Source: an uncultured Synergistales bacterium
GTDB lineage: Bacteria; Synergistota; Synergistia; Synergistales; Aminobacteriaceae
DNA length: 7,242 nucleotides
Direction of reading: 5' to 3'
Assembly: GCA_905234205.1 (NCBI GenBank)
Contig: CAJOGG010000066.1
Span: forward strand, 1-7,242
Position numbers and translations under genes: made by a program. The notes under the pieces are model-generated. The model was not told the DNA's origin and ran no database searches. It saw only the letters and a list, made by a program, of their open reading frames with translations. Position 1 is the stretch's first letter. Each line of letters starts with the position of its first letter. Positions 1 through 6,030 of this stretch are shown here, piece by piece.

Positions 1-329
1 TCCTTTGCACATTCAACGAGTTCACCAAGCCACGCTAAGCCGTTCTTTGAGACCTGAAGATCATATTTCACGAACTCAAGAGCGTCGTAACACACAGGAG
101 CTTCCTTCTTGGCCTCATTCTTAACTTGTCCGCCGAGATCAAGAATCCTGTCGATACATTTCTGAACATAACCGCGTTCTTCTTCGCCGTGTTCCTTGTA
201 CTTGTCTGCAAGCTTCGTGAAACCTTGTGAGGCGAAAATTCTTGACTGAATGTCGTGTCCTGTCGCCTGCTGTGATAAATCCGTTACGATTACTTGGAGT
301 CCCTCAATGATTTTTGCTTTGTCTGCCAT
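1..329 (-). CDS. Ferritin-like protein (N-terminal 109 residues, C-terminus beyond window)
   Basis: The minus-strand frame starts at an ATG at 329 and stays open to base 1, so the C-terminal part is missing. The start is supported by AGGAGA about 8 bases upstream, overlapping the stop of the EFR1 gene (12-base gap, same operon). The predicted protein is alpha-helical and soluble. Residues 46-67 (EHGEEERGYVQ, then RILDLGG) resemble helix B of bacterioferritins and rubrerythrins, where EExxH is followed by xxRIxxLGG. Residues 83-101 resemble helix C (LxxDL). Ferritin-like four-helix proteins store iron or detoxify oxygen and peroxide in the cytoplasm, and the redox operon fits that role. By eye against E. 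coli bacterioferritin, Glu51 is kept, but the His54 position is Tyr, the Glu94 position is Ser and the Met52 haem ligand is Arg. The diiron centre may therefore be altered or absent. The fold call is fairly safe; the activity is not. Confidence 0.72.
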   Translation of the reverse strand, partial: MADKAKIIEGLQVIVTDLSQQATGHDIQSRIFASQGFTKLADKYKEHGEEERGYVQKCIDRILDLGGQVKNEAKKEAPVCYDALEFVKYDLQVSKNGLAWLGELVECAK

Positions 330-341
330 AAAAATTTTCTC

Positions 342-1163
342 CTACATAAATATTTCCGGCTCTAAACGTTCTGTTAGATCGGATATGCTTTTCATTATGT
401 TAGCCATTTCCCTGCTGGTTGATTTAATTGCGTATCGTGGACAAGGATTTATACAGCCCCAACAACCTATGCAAGCCTCAAGGTCAAAAGTTTTCTCCTC
501 AATGTTAATTGCGTCAACCGGGCAATATCTGACACACGTACCACATTTAATGCATTTGTCGGAAATCTCTTTAGTCTTGTATGATACTGGCAAGGTATAA
601 GGCTCGTCTGGGTGCTCCTCACGATAAGCGATAACTTTGTTACCTAATTCCAAGCTTGACCAGTTAGTTTTTGGCAACGTGTGAAGAGTTAAATCGCCGC
701 TCAAAACTTTTTCATAAGCCTTGTGTGCAAAGTCCCGGATAATTTCCTTGTCCTTGTCATCAGGTCGTCCAGCCGCAAAATTTGGATCGATTGAATGTCT
801 TGTGATAAAAGCTCCCAACGCTGTCACAACAAAGCCCTGTTTCTCTGCACGTCTAAGCATCTCGGTTAAAGCTATTCCGTAATAAGTATTGTCATAAGTT
901 ACAAGGCCGACAAACGGAGTATTATTCCCCTGCAAACAGTCAAATACTTCGTCGGTCTTCGTGAATAATTTTCCCGCGGTCATGCAACCGAATACAACTA
1001 AATCATTTTTTCCGAACGTGTATTTCTTTTCGCGACTCTCTGAGGTCAACAAGTCGTGAGTCTCAACGGGAAGTCCGGGGATTTCATCAGCAATCATCTT
1101 GACGATCTTTTCCGTTGAACCGCTAGGACTGAAATATACTAGGTGTAATTTCTCAATCATCAT
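342..1163 (-). CDS. EFR1-type flavodoxin/ferredoxin fusion protein
   Basis: A 273-residue soluble redox protein. Residues 1-155 form a flavodoxin-like domain whose first loop, SPSGSTEK (12-19), follows a beta strand, as in FMN phosphate-binding loops. Residues 201-246 form a 2x[4Fe-4S] ferredoxin domain. One cluster motif is Cys204, 207, 210 and 214 followed by Pro; the other is Cys231, 234, 237 and 241 followed by Pro. This order is that of the EFR1 family, which is common in anaerobes. It probably moves electrons between FMN and ferredoxin clusters, but the physiological partner is not known from sequence. The start ATG at 1163 has AGGAGA 7 bases upstream; a second ATG follows immediately. 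The stop TAG overlaps the ribosome binding site of the downstream ferritin-like gene, which implies coupled translation. Length and motifs look intact, unlike the three coding stretches just upstream. Confidence 0.9.
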   Translation of the reverse strand: MMIEKLHLVYFSPSGSTEKIVKMIADEIPGLPVETHDLLTSESREKKYTFGKNDLVVFGCMTAGKLFTKTDEVFDCLQGNNTPFVGLVTYDNTYYGIALTEMLRRAEKQGFVVTALGAFITRHSIDPNFAAGRPDDKDKEIIRDFAHKAYEKVLSGDLTLHTLPKTNWSSLELGNKVIAYREEHPDEPYTLPVSYKTKEISDKCIKCGTCVRYCPVDAINIEEKTFDLEACIGCWGCINPCPRYAIKSTSREMANIMKSISDLTERLEPEIFM

Positions 1164-1178
1164 TATATTTTCTCCTGG

Positions 1179-1331
1179 TTAATGCTTGTCAATAACTTCT
1201 TCAATCTCGCTTATAAATTCATAGTGAGTCGGCTGAGCATGCTTTAATTTCGAGGCGAGCTTCATTAGGAAGGCCCAAATCCTGTCGAATATGTTGAAAA
1301 TTTCGTAACTCTTGTCGTTAAAGTTTTTACC
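1179..1331 (-). pseudogene. C-terminal remnant of an unidentified operon gene (50 codons)
   Basis: Between the nitroreductase and EFR1 genes the minus strand holds a clean 50-codon frame ending in TAA at 1181-1179. It begins after an in-frame TGA at 1334-1332 and has no start codon near its beginning. The only internal ATG, at 1265, would give 28 residues and has no Shine-Dalgarno sequence. The translation looks like real protein: aromatic and amphipathic helical segments (IFNIFDRIWAFL at 11-22, then KLASKLKHAQPTH) and an acidic end (SEIEEVIDKH). The stop lies 15 bases before the EFR1 ATG, which is normal operon spacing. The simplest reading is the tail of a gene whose 5' part was lost, with the break at the nitroreductase stop codon. 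I do not recognise the family. It could also be a short real protein with an unusual start. Confidence 0.5.
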
Positions 1332-1707
1332 TCACGTAACTCACGGGAATGAATTCTGGCTTAACTTTACGTTCAGGAATTTCTGCATCAGTATAACCTT
1401 CAGGAATGCCCAGAGCTTTTCGCACGTCAGGACGGCCCCTCATCGCTACAACAACTGGAGCGTTATACATGTAGGGACGAGGCATTTTAATTTGAGCGTC
1501 GGGACTCTGAAAGATAACGTCTGCTGCGTCTTCGGCCAAGTTCATAGAGTCTTTGTTCGTTACCACAGAGAGGTGAAATTTGTTAAAGTGAACGATCGGA
1601 GCTAACAAAGCTGCGTCAACTACCTTCTGAATCATTTCATCAGAGGGCATTTTGTCGTTGTATCTACGTGTTAAGACACGCTTGACTAAAACTTTCTCAA
1701 ACTCCAT
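1327..1707 (-). CDS. Nitroreductase-family protein, shortened (126 residues)
   Basis: The N-terminus carries the nitroreductase signature KRVLTRRYNDK (9-19), whose basic residues usually bind the FMN phosphate. It is followed by the helix DEMIQKVVDAALLAP (23-37). The C-terminus (RKALGIPEGY, then AEIPERK) also matches the family. Members are FMN-dependent NAD(P)H oxidoreductases, usually dimers of about 170-200 residues; this one has 126. By eye, a block is missing between YNAP (81-84) and VVVAMRGRPDV (85-95), where the family has a strand, a long helix and the glycine-rich stretch before the final helix. A second gap of about 10 residues lies between GY (104-105) and TDAEIPER, where LGY normally occurs. 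The frame is unbroken. The start ATG lies 3 bases after the MBL stop with only a weak Shine-Dalgarno (GGATTAGG), so translation is probably coupled. It is likely non-functional if the gaps are real. Confidence 0.75.
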   Translation of the reverse strand: MEFEKVLVKRVLTRRYNDKMPSDEMIQKVVDAALLAPIVHFNKFHLSVVTNKDSMNLAEDAADVIFQSPDAQIKMPRPYMYNAPVVVAMRGRPDVRKALGIPEGYTDAEIPERKVKPEFIPVSYVR

Positions 1708-1710
1708 AGC

Positions 1711-2253
1711 CTAATCCAACTTCATAATGATTTTCTCTTCAAGATTCTTATAGCCTTCTGGAGTGTGAGTCGAGAGGTAAATTGTCGGGTTGTTCTTCAC
1801 AAATTCGCGTACCCTATCCAACGTATCACGAGCCGCGGCCAAGTCCTCAAACACGGTCGAAAGTTTGTTCTTCTTCAACGCAGCGTCAACATAAGTAACA
1901 TCGCCGTGCATCATGTAATAAACTCCGTCGTCGCCTTCAGCTATTACAATGCTATTACCGTTGGTGTGTCCACGTGCCTTGATGAAATAAACGCCGTCTG
2001 CAATTTTCTGTGAGTGCTCAAAATTTTTGTACGGGCCGTCAGTGTATTCGCACCTGATAATATTTTCGCCGGTCAATTTCATGAAGTCAGTATCTTCCGG
2101 GCCAATATAAACTTTTGCATTCGGGAATTGTCGTAACTCGCCTGTGTGATCGGGGTGTTTGTGAGTCACGAGAATTGTTGTAACCTGTTCAGGCTTATAA
2201 CCAAGTGCCTTGAATGCGTCAATGTAATCATTAACTTTTCTGTAGCCATTGAC
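1711..2253 (-). pseudogene. Metallo-beta-lactamase-fold hydrolase lacking its N-terminus
   Basis: The open frame runs from just after an in-frame TAA (2256-2254) to TAG at 1711, giving 180 codons. All main metal ligands of the fold are present: HKHPDH (the HxHxDH motif, just after position 2169), the His of GHTNGNS, the Asp of MHGDVTY and the His of YLSTHTPEG. The layout resembles the N-acyl-homoserine-lactonase-like branch of MBL hydrolases; the substrate cannot be told. Missing are the first beta strands and the usual FDTG-type loop, roughly 60-80 residues against a typical 240-260. The only standard start codon in frame is GTG at 2169, which sits inside the strand directly before HKHPDH. 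Starting there would remove the residues VNGYRKVNDY to TTIL, which clearly belong to the protein. I therefore call it a 5'-truncated remnant and not a gene starting at 2169. It heads the minus-strand operon. Confidence 0.7.
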
Positions 2254-2378
2254 TTACAGAACTCAAGCTTACCCTGCTAAATATCGTTACAAATTTTTAG
2301 AATCACAGTATGAATTAAACAAGAACGCAGTTTTGCAATACAAGGTAAATAAATCATACTATATTAGGAGAAAAATTT
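2254..2378. promoter_or_regulatory. Divergent intergenic region between MBL remnant and HxlR regulator
   Basis: These 125 bases separate the minus-strand operon from the plus-strand HxlR gene, where divergent promoters and the HxlR operator would be expected. On the minus strand a weak sigma-70-like pair is visible: TTGTTT (2322-2317), 17 bases, then TAAAAA (2299-2294). On the plus strand the Shine-Dalgarno AGGAG (2366-2370) stands 8 bases before the HxlR ATG. I see no start codon plus ribosome binding site for the MBL gene here, consistent with loss of its 5' end. No clear operator palindrome is visible apart from the self-complementary TTGCAA at 2333-2338. Calls here are weak. Confidence 0.3.
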
Positions 2379-2774
2379 ATGGCTGACGATAAAACTATAT
2401 GCCCATTACGATACTTAACGAACACTTTCGAGGGCAAATGGAAGCTGTCAATAATTTATATTACCAACATGATGCTGGCACAATCCCTCAAAGAACTTGA
2501 AGCAGATGGATTAATAAATCGTACTCAATATAATGAAGTCCCGCCGCGGGTTGAATATTCGTTGACCATGAAGGGCGTGAGAGCTTTACCAATGTTGACA
2601 GCAGCCGCTGAATGGGCTGTGAAGGAACTAGGCTTTGAAGATTTCATGAACAAAGCCCCCTATAGAATTACAGGAGGCCAAAGTTTTTATTACTTCCAAA
2701 ATTCTGTGTTATCTACTCCGTTAGCTTTTGCATTGTACAGAGGATTCTTGTTAGCTCTCTTCTGTGTCTCGTAA
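2379..2774 (+). CDS. HxlR-family transcriptional regulator with incomplete winged helix
   Basis: The start ATG at 2379 has AGGAG 8 bases upstream. Residues 8-25 (CPLRYL, then GKWKLSIIYI from 19) are the typical HxlR opening, including the cysteine that HypR-like members use for redox sensing. Residues 30-63 (NMMLAQSLKELEADGLINR, then EVPPRVEYSLT) are the end of the recognition helix and the wing. Between IIYI (25-28) and TNMML (29-33) about 20 residues seem to be missing, where the family has a turn, the RxxELKRxI helix and the start of the recognition helix. DNA binding is therefore doubtful. The normal end would be expected soon after AAEWAVKELGF (76-86). Instead the frame runs about 40 residues further, the last 85 bases antisense to the symporter gene, giving a hydrophobic tail. 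HxlR regulators usually sit divergent from redox genes they control, as here. The family call is secure; function is uncertain. Confidence 0.8.
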   Translation: MADDKTICPLRYLTNTFEGKWKLSIIYITNMMLAQSLKELEADGLINRTQYNEVPPRVEYSLTMKGVRALPMLTAAAEWAVKELGFEDFMNKAPYRITGGQSFYYFQNSVLSTPLAFALYRGFLLALFCVS

Positions 2775-4102
2775 TCTTTTAGAGCCATAATAGCCGGTCT
2801 AGTTAATATCACGATAACAGGAATATTAATCAGCACCATTAACGCCTGTAGCAAGTCAGCTGTATCCCAAGCAAGCCCCGCAGAAACTACTGCTCCCACA
2901 AAAATTAACAACGTCGCGCACAATCTGAAGCATAACATAAAACTTTTGCTAGGCTCCCTCTTCATGATGAAGCGTAAGCAGCCTTCAGTATAGTAATAAT
3001 TTCCAAGCAGCGTCGTGAAAGCAAACAAGCATACAGCCACCGTAACGAACAACGGCCCGAACTCTCCAAGCGCAGCCATTGTAGCAGACTGAACGTAAGC
3101 AGCTCCAGCCTTTTCCGCCGCAGGTTCAACACCAGAGAACAAACACATAAACGCCGTCGCCGAACATATAAGCAACGTATCAATGAACACTGAAAGCATT
3201 TGCACGAGTCCTTGTTTTGCCGGGTGTGATACGTCAGCCGCCGCAGCAGCGTTAGGCGCAGAACCCATACCAGCTTCATTCGAATAAAGCCCGCGTTTGA
3301 TTCCCAACATTACGCAAGAACCAGTGAAGCCTCCGAAAATTGCTTTGAAGTCAAATGCAGACGTGAATATATCCGCAAACACTGAAGGCAATCTCTGAAT
3401 GTTCATGATCACAACTGCAAGAGATACGATAACATAAAGCACTCCCATCAATGGCACAAGAACTTCTGTAACTTTCGTAAGACGTTTTCCACCACCTAGA
3501 ACACACACTGCGAATAATACAGCCAGGACTGCACCAATGATATAAGGCGTTGACTCTTTGTGATAGAACGGGAACACTGAGAAAGTATCTTGAGTGTTAT
3601 AAGCCGCCAGCATGTTATAGCCAACAACGTACGTGAGAATCAAGACGATCGAGAAAATTATTCCGAGCCATCTTTGTCCCAAGGCGTCTTGCATATAATA
3701 AGAGGGACCGCCGTAACTACTGCCATCGGAATCACGTTTCTTGTAAATCTGTGCAAGAGTCGACTCAACAAAAGCTGAAGCTCCACCCAAAATTGCTGTG
3801 ATCCACATCCAAAATATTGCCCCGGCTCCTCCCAAGCAAAGAGCTGTTGAGACTCCCATAATGTTTCCTGTTCCAACTCGTGAAGCTGTCGAGACCATCA
3901 ATGCACCGAATGATGAAGTAGAACCAAGATTCACAGGCTTCTCGTTTACCACACGAATTGATTCACGGAAAAGTCTAAGCTGTAAAAAGTTAGTGCGGAG
4001 TGTGAAATATATTCCTGCGAGAACAAGAATTAACGGGATAACGTACGGTTGATACAATACGCCGCTGATGGAATTGACTACAGAGTCTATAGCGTCAATC
4101 AT
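2690..4102 (-). CDS. Alanine/glycine:cation symporter, AGCS family
   Basis: A 470-residue integral membrane protein with about 11 hydrophobic segments; the length is normal for the family (about 450-490). Family landmarks are STASRVGTGNIMGVSTA (71-87), FWMW (97-100) near the second membrane segment, SSYGGPSYYM (128-137), and GIKRGLYSNEAGMGSAPNAA (267-286) followed by HPAKQGL (293-299) and VFIDT (305-309). These proteins import alanine or glycine, occasionally other small amino acids, with Na+ or H+. The substrate cannot be assigned here. The C-terminus (NPLYNAKANGVDNTEFWK) is typical, so the gene is complete. The start ATG at 4102 is preceded by AGGAAAGGA about 10 bases upstream. It has its own promoter and is convergent with the HxlR frame, with which it shares 85 bases at the 3' ends and no visible terminator. 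Confidence 0.93.
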   Translation of the reverse strand: MIDAIDSVVNSISGVLYQPYVIPLILVLAGIYFTLRTNFLQLRLFRESIRVVNEKPVNLGSTSSFGALMVSTASRVGTGNIMGVSTALCLGGAGAIFWMWITAILGGASAFVESTLAQIYKKRDSDGSSYGGPSYYMQDALGQRWLGIIFSIVLILTYVVGYNMLAAYNTQDTFSVFPFYHKESTPYIIGAVLAVLFAVCVLGGGKRLTKVTEVLVPLMGVLYVIVSLAVVIMNIQRLPSVFADIFTSAFDFKAIFGGFTGSCVMLGIKRGLYSNEAGMGSAPNAAAAADVSHPAKQGLVQMLSVFIDTLLICSATAFMCLFSGVEPAAEKAGAAYVQSATMAALGEFGPLFVTVAVCLFAFTTLLGNYYYTEGCLRFIMKREPSKSFMLCFRLCATLLIFVGAVVSAGLAWDTADLLQALMVLINIPVIVILTRPAIMALKDYETQKRANKNPLYNAKANGVDNTEFWK

Positions 4103-4139
4103 GATAAATAATTCCTTTCCTAAAAAATTTATGGTGCTG

Positions 4140-4171
4140 TCATTATACTAAAACCGCAAAATTTCTAATGA
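4140..4171. repeat. Short inverted repeat around the symporter -10 box
   Basis: TCATTA (4140-4145) and TAATGA (4166-4171) are perfect inverted 6-base arms separated by 20 bases. A further TGG/CCA match lies outside with an offset. The left arm overlaps the TATAAT of the symporter promoter, so it could be a repressor operator. In AT-rich sequence a 6-base match is easily chance. Confidence 0.25.
4142..4147 (-). promoter_or_regulatory. Likely -10 box of the symporter promoter
   Basis: The minus strand reads TATAAT here, a perfect sigma-70 -10 hexamer. It lies about 40 bases before the symporter ATG, which leaves a short leader containing the Shine-Dalgarno sequence. No good -35 is present at 16-18 bases; the best candidates are AT-rich and poor. 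No room is left for a riboswitch in the leader. Confidence 0.5.
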
Positions 4172-4214
4172 CCACAGAAAAGACTTGCTATAGAATCTCC
4201 GTTAATTCATTTAC

Positions 4215-4220
4215 GATAAT
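4215..4220 (+). promoter_or_regulatory. Possible -10 box upstream of the SpoIIE phosphatase gene
   Basis: GATAAT on the plus strand matches five of six -10 bases and lies 21 bases before the ATG at 4242. A TTGCTA (4185-4190) upstream is 24 bases away, too far for a standard -35. The start would fall close to GGGGAG (4223-4228), which is itself the only ribosome-binding candidate, so this box may be wrong and the true promoter may lie further up. Confidence 0.25.
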
Positions 4221-4241
4221 ATGGGGAGTTTTTAGCACATT

Positions 4242-6008
4242 ATGAGACCTAAGAATAAAAGAATACTAGTCCAAGTGGGAACCCTTGTTGTTGTATTGTT
4301 TGCAGTTATATCGATTATCAACGGCATTTTCATCTATCGAACCAGCAGCAAAAATTATATAGACATACTAGAGAATAATACAGAGAGTATTCTTCAACAA
4401 ATAGCAGCAGATATGAATGAGTATGCTTCAATTTCGTGGCTATTGAGTTATTGGCGTACTAATCACAGTGCTATGGAACTTCCAGGCGATAAAGCAAAAC
4501 GTACAGAGGAAATTATGCGGCTGATCTTGGATCGAGGGATAGAAAGTCCGCGTATGTTGACTTCGGAACAGGCTGCCTCACTTTCAGAACGAGAACAAAG
4601 GCTTTTCGCTGAATACTGTTATCTTGAGTTAATGCCCAAGTACAATGAATTGAAGACTAACTTCAAACTAGAGACCCTGTACTGCTTTTCAATGGACACA
4701 ATGGATAACATTTTACCCTTATTTCAGGACTTGAACGAGGGAAAACTTACAGGATACGGAAATTTTTGTGCATTAGGAGAAGTTTGGCCATTCAACGCGC
4801 CCCTGCACCCGGCAATATTAGAATTATATACAAAGCGTGAGAGTCGCACATATTTTGAGCAGGTTACCTCTACATTTGATGGCGTGGAATATCTTTTCGG
4901 GTATCTGCCAATCATAGTAGACGGTGAAATCAGCTGCGTTTTTTGCGGCACTTATGCTATGACCACGGTACTAAACACAATCGCGAAGGATTTGCATGAC
5001 ATCGAGTGGATCAATATTGTAATCATGATTGTGTCTGCTGTATTGCTCTTGCTCTTGATTTATTACTCCGTCTTAAAGAATCTGACTTTCATACAGAAAA
5101 CCGTGCGTGAGTATCGCGAGACAAAGGACAGTAGAGCTGTAACTGAAAAGCTCAAGACTATACGCGCTAGAAATGAAGTTGGCGTTTTGGCTGATGATTT
5201 TTCCGAAATGGCAATAGAGTTGGAAAGATACACAGGGGAAATGATTCGACTTTCTGCTGAAAAGGAGCGTATAAGCACAGAATTGGCATTGGCGACTCGT
5301 ATTCAAGCTGACATGCTGCCAAATATATTCCCGGCATTCCCTGAACGTAAGGAGTTTGATATTTATGCAAGCATGAATCCTGCTAAAGAAGTTGGCGGCG
5401 ATTTCTATGACTTCTTCCTGATTGATGATACTCATCTTGGCATGGTTATAGCTGATGTATCGGGTAAGGGGGTACCGGCGGCATTGTTCATGATGGTCTC
5501 AAGAATACTGGTACAGGACTACGCGATGACCCTCAAAGCTCCTGCAGAAGTGCTTCAGGCCGTGAATAATAATATTTGCGCAAACAACCGTGAAGATATG
5601 TTCGTTACTGTATGGCTAGGCGTGCTTGATATTACAACGGGGATTATAACGGCGGCTAATGCTGGCCATGAATTTCCTGCTGTAATGTTGGGGGACGGCA
5701 AGTTCGAGCTTCTCAAAGATAAACACGGTTTCGTAATAGGCGGTATGGAAGGCGTTAAATACAAGCAATACGAGATAAAGCTAACACCAGGCTCAAAACT
5801 TTTCGTATATACTGACGGAGTCCCTGAAGCAACAAATTCACAAAAAGAACTTTTTGGCACAGATAGAATGTTGAATGCATTGAATATCGAACCAACAGCT
5901 ACACCGAAAGAGATTCTGAAACATGTACGCAAGGCAGTAGATGATTTTGTCATGGACGCAGAACAATTTGACGACCTCACAATGCTTTGTCTTGAATATA
6001 ATGGGTAA
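4242..6008 (+). CDS. Membrane-anchored SpoIIE/RsbU-type PP2C serine phosphatase
   Basis: A 588-residue protein. A short basic N-terminus is followed by membrane segment 1 (about 8-32), an extracytoplasmic Cache-like sensor (about 33-255), membrane segment 2 (about 256-278), a degenerate HAMP-like linker (about 279-335, ending RNEVGVLADDFSEMA), the coupling helix ELALATRIQADMLP (347-360) usual in RsbU-type enzymes, and the phosphatase domain (about 370-588). Metal-binding motifs are intact: GGDFYD (385-390), ADVSGKG (404-410), AGHE (474-477), TDGVPEA (524-530) and QFDDLT (575-580). Such enzymes dephosphorylate anti-anti-sigma (STAS) proteins and so switch sigma factors or other partners in response to an outside signal. 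No STAS or anti-sigma kinase gene is adjacent. The sensor has five cysteines, two as CVFC (232-235). The start at 4242 has GGGGAG, but 13 bases away, so initiation may be weak. The oxidoreductase gene follows after 22 bases. Confidence 0.9.
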   Translation: MRPKNKRILVQVGTLVVVLFAVISIINGIFIYRTSSKNYIDILENNTESILQQIAADMNEYASISWLLSYWRTNHSAMELPGDKAKRTEEIMRLILDRGIESPRMLTSEQAASLSEREQRLFAEYCYLELMPKYNELKTNFKLETLYCFSMDTMDNILPLFQDLNEGKLTGYGNFCALGEVWPFNAPLHPAILELYTKRESRTYFEQVTSTFDGVEYLFGYLPIIVDGEISCVFCGTYAMTTVLNTIAKDLHDIEWINIVIMIVSAVLLLLLIYYSVLKNLTFIQKTVREYRETKDSRAVTEKLKTIRARNEVGVLADDFSEMAIELERYTGEMIRLSAEKERISTELALATRIQADMLPNIFPAFPERKEFDIYASMNPAKEVGGDFYDFFLIDDTHLGMVIADVSGKGVPAALFMMVSRILVQDYAMTLKAPAEVLQAVNNNICANNREDMFVTVWLGVLDITTGIITAANAGHEFPAVMLGDGKFELLKDKHGFVIGGMEGVKYKQYEIKLTPGSKLFVYTDGVPEATNSQKELFGTDRMLNALNIEPTATPKEILKHVRKAVDDFVMDAEQFDDLTMLCLEYNG

Positions 6009-6030
6009 AATTTTTGGAAAGGATTATTTC

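Noticed and set aside
250..600. Plus-strand open frame opposite the EFR1 ferredoxin domain and the start of the ferritin-like gene.
   Set aside because: The minus strand encodes clear motifs with good start sites; this frame is a shadow.
1312..1605. Plus-strand open frame opposite the nitroreductase.
   Set aside because: It is antisense to a recognisable family protein, has no ribosome binding site and its translation is low-complexity nonsense.
2333..2362. TTGCAA, 18 bases, TACTAT as a plus-strand promoter for HxlR.
   Set aside because: Transcription would start at about 2369, inside the Shine-Dalgarno sequence, so the message would lose it. The true promoter is probably elsewhere.
318..2390. 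Near-identical translation starts (TAGGAGAAAA, T-rich spacer, ATGGC-GAC) at the ferritin-like gene and the HxlR gene, considered as a duplicated element.
   Set aside because: The match covers only the Shine-Dalgarno, an AT spacer and two codons, so shared initiation consensus explains it.
2631..2657. Perfect 7-base inverted repeat GGCTTTG/CAAAGCC with a 13-base loop near the expected end of the HxlR gene, considered as a terminator.
   Set aside because: No T-run follows it on the plus strand (CCCCTATAG comes next), the loop is long, and it lies inside the reading frame.
5555..5980. Minus-strand open frame opposite the phosphatase catalytic domain.
   Set aside because: The plus strand carries all PP2C metal motifs here; the opposite frame has no family features.
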